DNA of 64,000 nt from UKL13-2 sp044229235 (GTDB lineage Bacteria > Pseudomonadota > Gammaproteobacteria > Burkholderiales > Usitatibacteraceae), in NCBI GenBank assembly GCA_044229235.1, contig JBGATH010000005.1:1-64000 (forward strand), in the 5' to 3' direction. The stretch's first letter is position 1; every line of letters begins with the position of its first letter. Positions 1 to 6,890 of the stretch are shown piece by piece. A program made the position numbers and the translations under genes. Below the pieces are notes generated by a model. It made no database searches. It saw nothing but the letters and a program-made list of their open reading frames with translations, and was not told the DNA's origin.

Positions 1-1
1 G

Positions 2-505
2 GACCCGAAGAAGTCGCTGTTCCGCATTTACCGCGACGTGCGCTTTTCGCACAACAAGGAGCCGTACAAGACACAGTTCTCGGCCATGATCGGCGAGAAG
101 AAGGACCACAAGGCGGTGCCGGGCTACTACTTCCAGATCAACCATCAGGGCATCCTCGGCATGGGCGGCGGCGTGTACATGCCGGAGCCGGATACCTTGA
201 ACAAGATCCGCCACATGGTGCTGGCGCATCCAGAAGGCGTGACCAAGCTGCTCAAGAACAAGCGCTTTCAATCAACTTATGGCGGCCTGTCGGAAGAAGA
301 CCGCATGATGCGCGCACCCAAGGGCTACCAGCATTTGCCGGCCGACCACCCGATGCTGGACATCATCAAGAACCGGCATTTTTTCAGCTTCCTGGAGATC
401 GACCTGAAGAAACACAAGTCAAAGGATCTGGCCAAGGAAATCGCCGGTAATTTTGAAGATCTTTATCCGCTTATTGCATGGCTGCGCATGGTGCTCGGCC
501 AGTAA
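2..505 (+). CDS. DUF2461 family protein, 5' end cut by the window edge
   Basis: The reading frame is open from base 2, so the true start lies before the window; a GTG at 38 is internal. The visible part reads LFRIYRDVRFSHNKEPYKT near its start and ends in IAWLRMVLGQ. This matches the DUF2461 (TIGR02453) family of small bacterial proteins of unknown biochemical function, usually a little over 200 residues long. About 168 residues are visible, so roughly a quarter is missing. It has no signal peptide or membrane segment in the visible part. A REP-like palindrome begins at its stop codon, and the next gene is fdhD about 370 bp downstream, so it is probably the last gene of its transcript. Confidence 0.85.
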   Translation, partial: DPKKSLFRIYRDVRFSHNKEPYKTQFSAMIGEKKDHKAVPGYYFQINHQGILGMGGGVYMPEPDTLNKIRHMVLAHPEGVTKLLKNKRFQSTYGGLSEEDRMMRAPKGYQHLPADHPMLDIIKNRHFFSFLEIDLKKHKSKDLAKEIAGNFEDLYPLIAWLRMVLGQ

Positions 506-570
506 AAGTCCAGCATTGGCGGGCGTTTCCGGGCACTTCTGGCCTGGAAGCCGCGCCAGTGCTTGTGTTT
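504..570. repeat. REP-like palindrome, copy 1 (element-associated)
   Basis: An imperfect palindrome of about 65 bp with left arm AGTCCAGCATTGGCGGGCG and right arm CGCGCCAGTGCTTGTG. The loop reads GGGCACTTCTGGCC, the orientation shared with the copies at 30369 and 57659. It overlaps the stop codon of the DUF2461 gene and ends 7 bp before the inverted repeat of the element at 578. Confidence 0.8.
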
Positions 571-577
571 AACTATC

Positions 578-860
578 GGGAACTTCTATAGATGCGGCGG
601 CTAAATGTGTTGATGGGGGAGTTGACCTTCCTCGGCGCAGGCCGGGGCCCAATCTCGCCTGTATACGGTTTGTGTAACTTGGACCCCGGCCTGCGCCGGG
701 GAAGGAACTTGCTTGAGTCCGTTTCAACATGTTTAGTTGTCGGATCAATAGAAACCGTCGCGAGCGGCCAAAATTCGAGTCGAGGAGCGGACGCGTACGA
801 AGGTACGCAGAGCACCAGTGGCGCGAAGGTTGGCCACGCAGCAGGTTAATAGAAGTTCCC
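578..860 (-). mobile_element. MITE-like element, copy 1, with a nested palindrome
   Basis: It is bounded by 12-bp perfect inverted repeats, GGGAACTTCTAT at 578-589 and ATAGAAGTTCCC at 849-860, and flanked by a 4-bp direct repeat TATC (574-577 and 861-864). The core at about 750-848 matches, in reverse complement, the element at 30440-30560, including the small hairpin GCGTAC-GAAG-GTACGC at 793-808. It is longer than that copy because of about 160 extra bases on its left side that hold another palindrome (626-705). It encodes no credible protein. With copy 1 of the REP it fills the whole gap between the DUF2461 gene and fdhD. Confidence 0.75.
626..705. repeat. palindromic repeat nested in the element
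   Basis: The arms CTCGGCGCAGGCCGGGGCCC and GGACCCCGGCCTGCGCCGGG, about 30 bases apart, form a long GC-rich inverted repeat. It is unrelated in sequence to the 65-bp REP family and has no second copy in the window. It appears to be a different palindromic repeat class that landed inside the element. Confidence 0.65.
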
Positions 861-876
861 TATCCATTCCCTGGAA

Positions 877-1707
877 ATGTCGTACCGCCCCACACTCAGC
901 CGCTCGGCCCGCCCCGCGACCTTCAGCGTCGATGCCATCAATGAAACCGGTGCCCTGGTACCCACACCGATCGCAGGCGAGCATCCGCTGACGATTTACG
1001 TCGACAAGCGCGAAATCCTCACCATCATGACGCTGGGTGCGGCGCCCGAGGCGCTGGTCATCGGTTATCTGCGCAACCAGCGTTTGCTTGAATCCATCGA
1101 GGACATCGTCGCGGTGCAGGTCGATTGGGAAGTCAATGCCTGCTCGGTGGTCACCCGTCACGGCCTGAAAAATCTCGACGAGAAAATGGCCAAGCGCACC
1201 AAGACCACCGGCTGCGGCGAAGGCACGGTGTTCGGTGACCTGATGGCCGATCTCGACAAGGTGCGCCTGCCGAAAACGGCGCGCCTGGATGAAACCACGC
1301 TCTACGGCCTGCTGAACAATGTGCGATTGCACGAATCCATCTACAAGCAGGCCGGCGCCGTGCATGGCTGTGCCTTGGCCCACGGTGCGGAAATCCTCAC
1401 CTTTGTGGAGGATGTGGGCCGGCACAACGCGGTGGATGCCATCGCCGGCTGGATGTGGCTCGAAGGCGTGGATGGCGGCGACAAGGTTTTCTACACCACC
1501 GGGCGGCTCACCAGCGAGATGGTGATCAAGGCCGCGCAGATGGGCATCCCCTTCCTTGTCTCGCGCTCGGGGCTGACGCAGATGGGCTACGAGATTGCGC
1601 AAAAGACCGGCATCACCATGATAGGCCGGGCGGTGAACAGGCATTACCTGTTGTTCACCGGGAATGAACGGCTGGTGCGCAATGCTGGCGGCAGCACAAA
1701 CACCTGA
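877..1707 (+). CDS. fdhD: FdhD, sulfur carrier for formate dehydrogenase
   Basis: A cytoplasmic protein of 276 residues. In the known family it passes sulfur from a cysteine desulfurase to the molybdenum cofactor so that formate dehydrogenase becomes active. Visible family features are the N-terminal EHPLTIYVDKREI and LTIMTLGAAPEALVIGYL, the cysteine loop RTKTTGCGEGT (Cys113), and the C-terminal EDVGRHNAVDAIAGW, FYTTGRLTSEMVIKAAQMGIP and LVSRSG. The E. coli protein has a CXXC pair here; this one has Cys113 but Gly at the second position. The ATG at 877 has only a weak ribosome site. The gene heads a run of molybdenum-cofactor genes (mobA, moeA), which fits the role. No formate dehydrogenase gene is inside the window. 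Confidence 0.95.
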   Translation: MSYRPTLSRSARPATFSVDAINETGALVPTPIAGEHPLTIYVDKREILTIMTLGAAPEALVIGYLRNQRLLESIEDIVAVQVDWEVNACSVVTRHGLKNLDEKMAKRTKTTGCGEGTVFGDLMADLDKVRLPKTARLDETTLYGLLNNVRLHESIYKQAGAVHGCALAHGAEILTFVEDVGRHNAVDAIAGWMWLEGVDGGDKVFYTTGRLTSEMVIKAAQMGIPFLVSRSGLTQMGYEIAQKTGITMIGRAVNRHYLLFTGNERLVRNAGGSTNT

Positions 1708-1720
1708 CTGCGCCCTGGTC

Positions 1721-2221
1721 ATGACAGCCAATGCCCGCCTGCTCAAACATGCCAAGTCGATGCGTTCCGCGCTGACGGCGGCCGAAGCGGTTATCTGGCA
1801 CCACATCCGGGGTGGCCGGTTCAGTGGCGTCAAGTTCAAGCGTCAGCAGCCGATCGGCAACTACATCGCCGACTTCGTCTGCTTTGCGCAGAGACTTGCG
1901 ATCGAAGTCGATGGCGGTCAGCACAACGGCTCTGCGAATGACACGGCAAGGGACGCGTGGTTTGTCCGGCAGGGTTTCCGGGTATTGCGCTTCTGGAACA
2001 ATGACGTCAGCGAAAATCTTGAAGGTGTATTGATGCGCATTCGGGAAGCACTCGCCCCCTCTCCCTCGGTCCCTCTCCCGCGAGGGGAGAGGGAAGGAAT
2101 CGCGGGGCAGGAAGCACGAGCAGCCCTGCCTCCACGACGGGCGGGGCAATACACCGACAAAGCTGGATCACCGGCGGCCCCTCTCCCCTCGCGGGAGAGG
2201 GGTTGGGGAGAGGGGGAATGA
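1721..2221 (+). CDS. DUF559 endonuclease-like protein, repeat-associated
   Basis: From the ATG at 1721 the protein has 166 residues. The N-terminal 110 match the DUF559 family, related to the very-short-patch-repair nuclease fold: MRSALTAAEAVIWHHIRGG, KFKRQQPIGNYIADFVC, AIEVDGGQHN (the probable catalytic acidic patch) and GFRVLRFWNNDV. The last ~55 residues, rich in Pro, Arg and Gly, are encoded by two inverted palindromic repeats and are probably not a domain. An upstream ATG at 1664 would overlap fdhD and is less likely. The stop overlaps the mobA start. DUF559 genes beside such repeats are common in proteobacterial genomes, so this may be part of a spreading unit rather than a molybdenum gene. 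The function is unproven. Confidence 0.8.
   Translation: MTANARLLKHAKSMRSALTAAEAVIWHHIRGGRFSGVKFKRQQPIGNYIADFVCFAQRLAIEVDGGQHNGSANDTARDAWFVRQGFRVLRFWNNDVSENLEGVLMRIREALAPSPSVPLPRGEREGIAGQEARAALPPRRAGQYTDKAGSPAAPLPSRERGWGEGE
2055..2096. repeat. CCCTCTCCC-type palindromic repeat, left copy
   Basis: A tandem of CCCTCTCCC motifs ending in the hairpin CCCTCTCCC-GCGA-GGGGAGAGGG (2071-2093). It lies inside the 3' end of the DUF559 frame. The copy at 2176-2217 is its inverted partner, so the two bracket about 80 bp of unique sequence. Confidence 0.75.
2176..2217. repeat. CCCTCTCCC-type palindromic repeat, right inverted copy
   Basis: The hairpin CCCCTCTCCCC-TCGC-GGGAGAGGGG (2178-2202) is followed by TTGGGGAGAGGGGG, the inverse of the repeat at 2055. 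Its last bases, AGAGGGGG just before the ATG at 2218, double as the ribosome binding site of mobA, so the repeat edge now drives translation of that gene. Confidence 0.75.
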
Positions 2222-2802
2222 CGGCAACCATCACCGGCCTCATCCTCGCCGGCGGCCGCGGCTCGCGCATGGGTAGCGTGGACAAGGGGCTGCAGGTTTT
2301 CCGTGGCAGGCCGATGATCGCGCACGTGCTGGAACGATTCGCCCCGCAGGTCGATGAGGTGCTGATCAACGCCAATCGCAATCGGGATGAATATGCCGCC
2401 TTTGGCCACCAAGTCATCGCCGATGCCATCGAGGGTTTCGCCGGGCCGCTTGCCGGACTGCACACCGGCATGACGCACGCAACGAGCCCATTGATCGTCA
2501 CCACGCCCTGCGACTCGCCGTTCCTGCCCGCCGACCTCGTCGCAAGGCTTCGCAACGGCATGAACGCAGCGGGTGCCGACCTCGCGGTGGCAAAGACCTT
2601 TGACCAGCCGCACCCGGTGTTCTGCCTGGCACATACCAGTCTCGCGCCCCACCTGCACGAGTTTCTCGCCAGCGGCCAGCGCAAGATCGACAAGTGGTAC
2701 GCCAACCTGAAGGTGGTCGAGGTGCCGTTCGATGACCAGGAGCAGGCCTTTTCCAATATCAACACGCTGGACGAGCTGAAATCGCTTGAACAGTCCGGCT
2801 GA
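2218..2802 (+). CDS. mobA: molybdenum cofactor guanylyltransferase MobA
   Basis: A 194-residue cytoplasmic enzyme that joins GMP to molybdopterin to make the guanine dinucleotide form of the cofactor. The N-terminal nucleotide-binding loop LILAGGRGSRMGSVDKGLQ is textbook for the family. Further motifs are EVLINANRNRDEY, GPLAGLHTGM and the metal-site segment VTTPCDSPFLP. The length is usual. The start is the ATG at 2218, which overlaps the DUF559 stop (ATGA) and has a strong purine run before it supplied by the palindromic repeat. It is followed 8 bp later by the 2H phosphoesterase gene and then by moeA, forming a cofactor operon. Confidence 0.95.
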   Translation: MTATITGLILAGGRGSRMGSVDKGLQVFRGRPMIAHVLERFAPQVDEVLINANRNRDEYAAFGHQVIADAIEGFAGPLAGLHTGMTHATSPLIVTTPCDSPFLPADLVARLRNGMNAAGADLAVAKTFDQPHPVFCLAHTSLAPHLHEFLASGQRKIDKWYANLKVVEVPFDDQEQAFSNINTLDELKSLEQSG

Positions 2803-2810
2803 GGTGCCGA

Positions 2811-3383
2811 TTGCCGGGACGACGCAATGTGCGCAAGCTGGCGCTGCGGCCACCGCTGCCGCGGCGCGGCATCGTCTGGTTTCCACCATTCCCGCCGGAC
2901 TCGCCGATCGAGCCGTTCAGGCACGACCACGATCCTCTGGGCGCAACATTGCCCGCGCACGTATGGCTGGTGTTCCCCTTCCCCACCAACCTGACGCCGG
3001 TGCAGATCGCGGCCCACGTGCGGCGCGTCGTGGCTAACTGGCCCGCCCTGTCCGCGACCTTTCGCGACGTGGAGGGAATTCTCGACGAGTTTGTCGTCCT
3101 CATGGTGCGTGAACGCAGCGAATCGCTGGTCGCCCTGCACGACAAGCTCTATCAGGGCGTGCTCAAGCCCTTCCTGCGCCCCGAGTTGACCTACGCCCCG
3201 CACCTGACCCTGGGACGAACCACCGGTCATCCTGCCGGCGCCCGCTTTGATGATGTGCATGCAGAGGCAAGTCGACGGATTCGCGGCGAATGGCGCTGCA
3301 TGCTGCGCGAGTTGCATGTCGTGACCTTGCAACCGGACGGTAAAATCACTTCCGACAAGTCAATCCCGCTCAATTTCGCCTGA
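2811..3383 (+). CDS. 2H phosphoesterase-like (2'-5' RNA ligase family) protein
   Basis: A 190-residue protein starting at TTG 2811 with GAGGTG before it; a GTG at 2827 is a possible later start. The family carries two HxT/S motifs that act on 2'-5' or cyclic phosphodiesters. The second is intact, HLTLG (His131-x-Thr133). The first is HVWLVFPF, with Trp in place of Thr at position 52. The N-terminal stretch RRGIVWFPPFPPD is proline-rich and typical of the bacterial branch. It lies 8 bp after mobA and 10 bp before moeA on the same strand, so it is almost certainly co-transcribed with cofactor genes. Its substrate is unknown, and the altered first motif may lower activity. Confidence 0.75.
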   Translation: MPGRRNVRKLALRPPLPRRGIVWFPPFPPDSPIEPFRHDHDPLGATLPAHVWLVFPFPTNLTPVQIAAHVRRVVANWPALSATFRDVEGILDEFVVLMVRERSESLVALHDKLYQGVLKPFLRPELTYAPHLTLGRTTGHPAGARFDDVHAEASRRIRGEWRCMLRELHVVTLQPDGKITSDKSIPLNFA

Positions 3384-3393
3384 AGTCCGCCCA

Positions 3394-4662
3394 ATGACCA
3401 AACCGCTTTCCATTACCGAAGCCTCCTGCGCCGACGATTACGATCCGAATTCCATGCCGGTGGCCAAGGCACGCGCATTCATTCACAGTTTCCTGTCTCC
3501 GGTTTCCGGCCTGGCGCGGGTGCCGATCCGCGACGCGCTTGGGCGCGTGCTGGCCGAGGACATCGTGTCACCGGTCAATGTACCCGCGCACATCAATTCA
3601 GCGATGGACGGGTGGGCGCTGCGGTTCGATGACCTCGCGGCCAATCCGGATGCGCCGCTGACCGAAGTCGGCGCCAGTTTTGCCGGCGCCCCTTTCGGCA
3701 AGGCGGTCGGTCTGGGCGAGTGCGTGCGCATCTTTACCGGCGGCGTGGTGCCGGAAGGATGCGATGCGGTAGTCATGCAGGAGCGCGCCACCGCCGACGG
3801 TAAATCGATCCGCTTCGCGGCAGGTGTCCGAAGGGGGCAGAACGTACGCCATGCCGGCGAGGACCTGAAAGCCGGCGCCGTGGCCCTGCCGAAAGGGCGC
3901 CTGGTCCGTCCTGCTGAACTGGGTCTGCTGGCCTCGCTTGGCGTGGGCGAGCTTGGCGTCTACCGGCCGCTGCGGGTGGTGTTCTTCTCGACGGGTGACG
4001 AACTGGTCTCGATCGGCTCCCCGCTTGCCGAAGGACAGATTTACGACAGCAACCGCTACACCCTGCACGGCATGCTGACCCGCATGGGCTGCGAAATCAT
4101 CGACATGGGGGTGGTGCGCGATGATCCGGCTTTGCTCGAAACGGCTTTCCGCGATGCCAGCGAGGTTGGCGACGTGGTGATCACCTCGGGCGGTGTTTCG
4201 GTCGGTGAGGCGGACTTCGTCAAACAGCTGTTGCAAAAGCTCGGCGAAGTGGTGTTCTGGAAAATCGCCATGAAACCCGGGCGCCCACTGGCCTACGGCA
4301 AGATCGGTAACGCGCACTTTTTTGGCCTGCCGGGCAATCCGGTGTCGGTGATGGTCACCTTTTACCAGTTCGTGCGTGACGCCTTGCTCATTCTGCAAGG
4401 CAATGATCCGCTGCCGGTGCAGCCGCTGCTCAAGGCGGTGTGTACCTCGGCCATCAAAAAGGCACCGGGGCGAACCGAGTTCCAGCGCGGCATTCTTTAC
4501 CTCGACGAGGGCGTGTTCAAGGTGCGTACTACCGGCGAACAAGGTTCGGGCATCCTCAAGTCGATGTCCGATGCGAACTGTTTCATCATGCTGCACGACC
4601 ACGTCGGCAATGTGGATGCCGGCGCGATTGTCGATGTGCAGGTTCTCGAAGGCGTGATTTGA
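3394..4662 (+). CDS. moeA: molybdopterin molybdenumtransferase MoeA
   Basis: A 422-residue enzyme that inserts molybdate into adenylylated molybdopterin. Family landmarks in order: INSAMDGWAL near residue 70, RIFTGGVVPEGCDAVV near 113, VRHAGEDLKAG near 150, FFSTGDELVSIG near 198, the MoCF-like domain with VITSGGVSVGEADFV near 265, KPGRPLAYGKI and FFGLPGNPVSVMVTF near 300, and the C-terminal barrel domain. Length and motifs are normal. It starts at ATG 3394, 10 bp after the phosphoesterase stop, and ends 11 bp before the Rieske-like gene, so it sits in the middle of a tight run with mobA. Confidence 0.96.
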   Translation: MTKPLSITEASCADDYDPNSMPVAKARAFIHSFLSPVSGLARVPIRDALGRVLAEDIVSPVNVPAHINSAMDGWALRFDDLAANPDAPLTEVGASFAGAPFGKAVGLGECVRIFTGGVVPEGCDAVVMQERATADGKSIRFAAGVRRGQNVRHAGEDLKAGAVALPKGRLVRPAELGLLASLGVGELGVYRPLRVVFFSTGDELVSIGSPLAEGQIYDSNRYTLHGMLTRMGCEIIDMGVVRDDPALLETAFRDASEVGDVVITSGGVSVGEADFVKQLLQKLGEVVFWKIAMKPGRPLAYGKIGNAHFFGLPGNPVSVMVTFYQFVRDALLILQGNDPLPVQPLLKAVCTSAIKKAPGRTEFQRGILYLDEGVFKVRTTGEQGSGILKSMSDANCFIMLHDHVGNVDAGAIVDVQVLEGVI

Positions 4663-4673
4663 CGGAGCGAATG

Positions 4674-5404
4674 ATGGAACGTCGGCAGTTCATTGAAATC
4701 TGTGTTGCCGCGACGGCAGGCCCGGCGGCCTGTGCGGCTGCCACGGCGCAGGCGCCGGCCGCCGCCGGCAATCTCAAGTCAGCGCCGGTTGAACGTCGCT
4801 ACGAACGCGTAAAGCTGGTCGACAAGGACGGCAAGGCCATCAAGGCGCGGTCACTGAAGGCGAATTACAACTACGTGTTCAACTATCCCTACGCCTCCAC
4901 CCCCTGTTTCCTGCTGAACCTGGATAGCGTCGTCCCGGCCAGAACGGCGCTGCGCACCGAAGGCGGTTCCGAGTACGACTGGCCGGGCGGCGTGGGCAGC
5001 GGGAAGAACATCGTTGCCTACTCGGCGATCTGCGCCCACAAGCTGGCCTATCCGACTCGGCAGGTCAGCTTCATCGGCTATCGCGCGGCGGCGAGCGGCG
5101 TGAGCCCGCGCGGCAAGGTTATCGCCTGTTGCGCAGACAAGAGCGTGTATGATCCGGCCGCAGGCGCCAAAGTATTGGGCGGCCCGCGCCCCAGCCGCTG
5201 GCGACCATTCTGCTCGAACACGATCCGAAAACCGACGAACTCTTCGCCGTCGGCACCTTCGGCGGTGAGAAATTCGACGAGTTTTTTCAGAAGTACGATT
5301 TCAAGTTGGCCATGGATCATGGCGACAAGGCGCGAAATCGCGTCGCCGGAAGCGCACAGGTGATGGACCTGGCCGGCTACTCGCAGCAAACCGCGCAATG
5401 CTGA
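4674..5404 (+). pseudogene. Rieske-like iron-sulfur protein, frameshifted
   Basis: The start at ATG 4674 follows GGAG at 4664. The N-terminus ERRQFIEICVAATAG with an Ala-rich stretch looks like a twin-arginine export signal. Downstream lies a Rieske-type segment: ICAHKLAYP holds the first Cys-x-His pair (Cys codon at 5031). The second ligand loop reads CCADKSVYDPAAG, where Lys stands where the family normally has His. A single base is missing in the C/G run at about 5184-5190: the frame shifts inside VLGGPAPQPLATILLE and continues to YSQQTAQC and the stop at 5402. Without that indel the protein would be about 243 residues. It follows moeA by 11 bp. It is either decaying or affected by the same local sequence errors as its three neighbours. 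Confidence 0.7.
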
Positions 5405-6090
5405 CGGCGCGATGATCCGTTCGCTTACGGATGCGGCGGTGATTCGGATCCGGCGAGGGCGCTGGCCGAGCCCAACGGCCTGCTTTGCGCGGGCGGCGAC
5501 CTCGCGCCGCACACCATCATCCGCGCCTATTCGCAGGGAATTCTTCCGTGGTTTTCCGGTGACCAGCCGATCCTCTGGTGGAGCCCCGATCCACGCATGG
5601 TGCTGATCCCGTCGGAGTTCAAGGTATCGAAATCGCTGGCCAAGACCGTTCGCAGTTCCGGTATTCAGCGTGCGCGTTGATAGCGCATTTGCCGACGTGA
5701 TCGCCGCCTGTGCGGCGCCGCGCGAGCCGGGCGGCGGCACCTGGATCGTGCCGGACATGCAGGCAGCCTACACGCGCCTGCACGCGCTGGGCGTGGCCCA
5801 CTCGGTGGAAGCATGGCGGGATGGCGAGCTGGCCGGCGGACTCTATGGCGTGGCGCTGGGCCGGGTGTTCTTTGGCGAGTCCATGTTCACACGCGCCACC
5901 GATGCCTCCAAAGTGGCGCTGGTTGCTGGTGGAGAAACTGCGGCGGGACGGGTTTGAACTGATCGACTGCCAGCAACAGACGCGGCATCTCGCGAGTTTT
6001 GGCGCGCGGCCCATCCCGCGCAGCGACTTTGCCGGCCGCCTGCGCGAGTTGATAAACTCCGCCTCACCTGACTCGCCTGGCGCGCTGACG
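5398..6090 (+). pseudogene. aat: leucyl/phenylalanyl-tRNA-protein transferase, several frameshifts
   Basis: The family adds Leu or Phe to proteins with N-terminal Arg or Lys, marking them for ClpAP. Recognisable blocks occur in three frames: RALAEPNGLLCAGGDL, GILPWFSGDQPILWWSP and DPRMVLIPSEFKVSKSLAK up to about 5655; then VDSAFADVIAACAAPREPGG, TWIVPDMQAAYTRLHALG and VALGRVFFGESMFTRATDAS up to about 5920; then LRRDGFELIDCQQQTRHLAS to the end. Indels are needed near 5405, 5660 and 5925. Every conserved block is otherwise well preserved, so the damage is very recent or technical. In its last frame no stop precedes the start of bpt at 6091. Confidence 0.85.
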
Positions 6091-6890
6091 ATGTCCAAGC
6101 TGAATGACCTGCCGTTTGCGAATCTGCAGTTCTACGCGACCGCGCCCTATCCGTGCAGCTACCTGCCCGGCCGGCTCGCGCGCTCGCAGGTCGCCACGCC
6201 CAGCTACCTGATCGATTCCACCACCTACAGCCATCTGGTGGCATCGGGTTTCAGCCGCAGCGGTGCCTTCACCTACCGCCCCTATTGCGATCACTGTCGC
6301 GCCTGCACGCCGGCGCGTGTGCTGGTGGATGCCTTCAAACCCAGCGCACGCAAAGCCGCACGCAGCGCGACAATGCCCACCTCAGCGCGCGTGTGATGGA
6401 CCTGAAGTTTTCCCACGAGCATTACGCGCTGTACCGCCGCCTCGCCAGGCGCAACGGCATCCCAGCGGCGGCATGGACCACGACAGCCGCGAGCAGTATT
6501 CGCATTTCCTGTTGCAGAGCAATGTGCACACCCGCCTGGTGGAATTTCGCGAGCAGGGGCACCTGCGGATGGTCAGCATCATTGACGAACTCGCGGACGG
6601 CTTGTCATCGGTGTACACCTTCTTTGACCCTGCACAGCCGCAGGCCTCGCTCGGCACTTACAGCATCCTCCTGGCAGATTGCCGAGGCGCGACGGCGCGC
6701 CCTGCCCTATGTTCATCTGGGCTACTGGATCGCCGAATCGCGCAAGATGCGTTACAAGACTGATTTTCAGCCGGTGGAGGGCCTGGTGCGCGGCAGCTGG
6801 CAGCGGGCGGCCGCCCCCGGGGACGCCTCAATAGCCCGACGTTTTCAGCCAGTCGTCGGCAGCACCGGCATCCGTGGCTTGGCGAAGTAG
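6091..6890 (+). pseudogene. bpt: aspartate/glutamate leucyltransferase Bpt, three frameshifts
   Basis: The family (formerly ate-like) adds Leu to proteins with N-terminal Asp or Glu in the bacterial N-end rule pathway. It starts MSKLNDLPFANLQFYATAPY at ATG 6091, with FTYRPYCDHCRACTPARV near residue 65. Frames must change near 6345, 6450 and 6670 to recover DLKFSHEHYALYRRLAR, HPSGGMDHDSREQYSHFLL, VSIIDELADGLSSVYTFFD and LPYVHLGYWIAESRKMRYK. The last frame runs to a stop at 6888 and overlaps the 3' end of the opposing GGDEF/EAL gene. aat and bpt are adjacent in many proteobacteria, so the pairing is normal; the frameshifts are not. Confidence 0.85.

Noticed and set aside
745..1839. A 364-codon open frame on the minus strand opposite fdhD
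   Set aside because: It is antisense to a clear fdhD gene, has no family resemblance, and its last third reads through fdhD's third-codon positions; long antisense frames are expected at this GC content.
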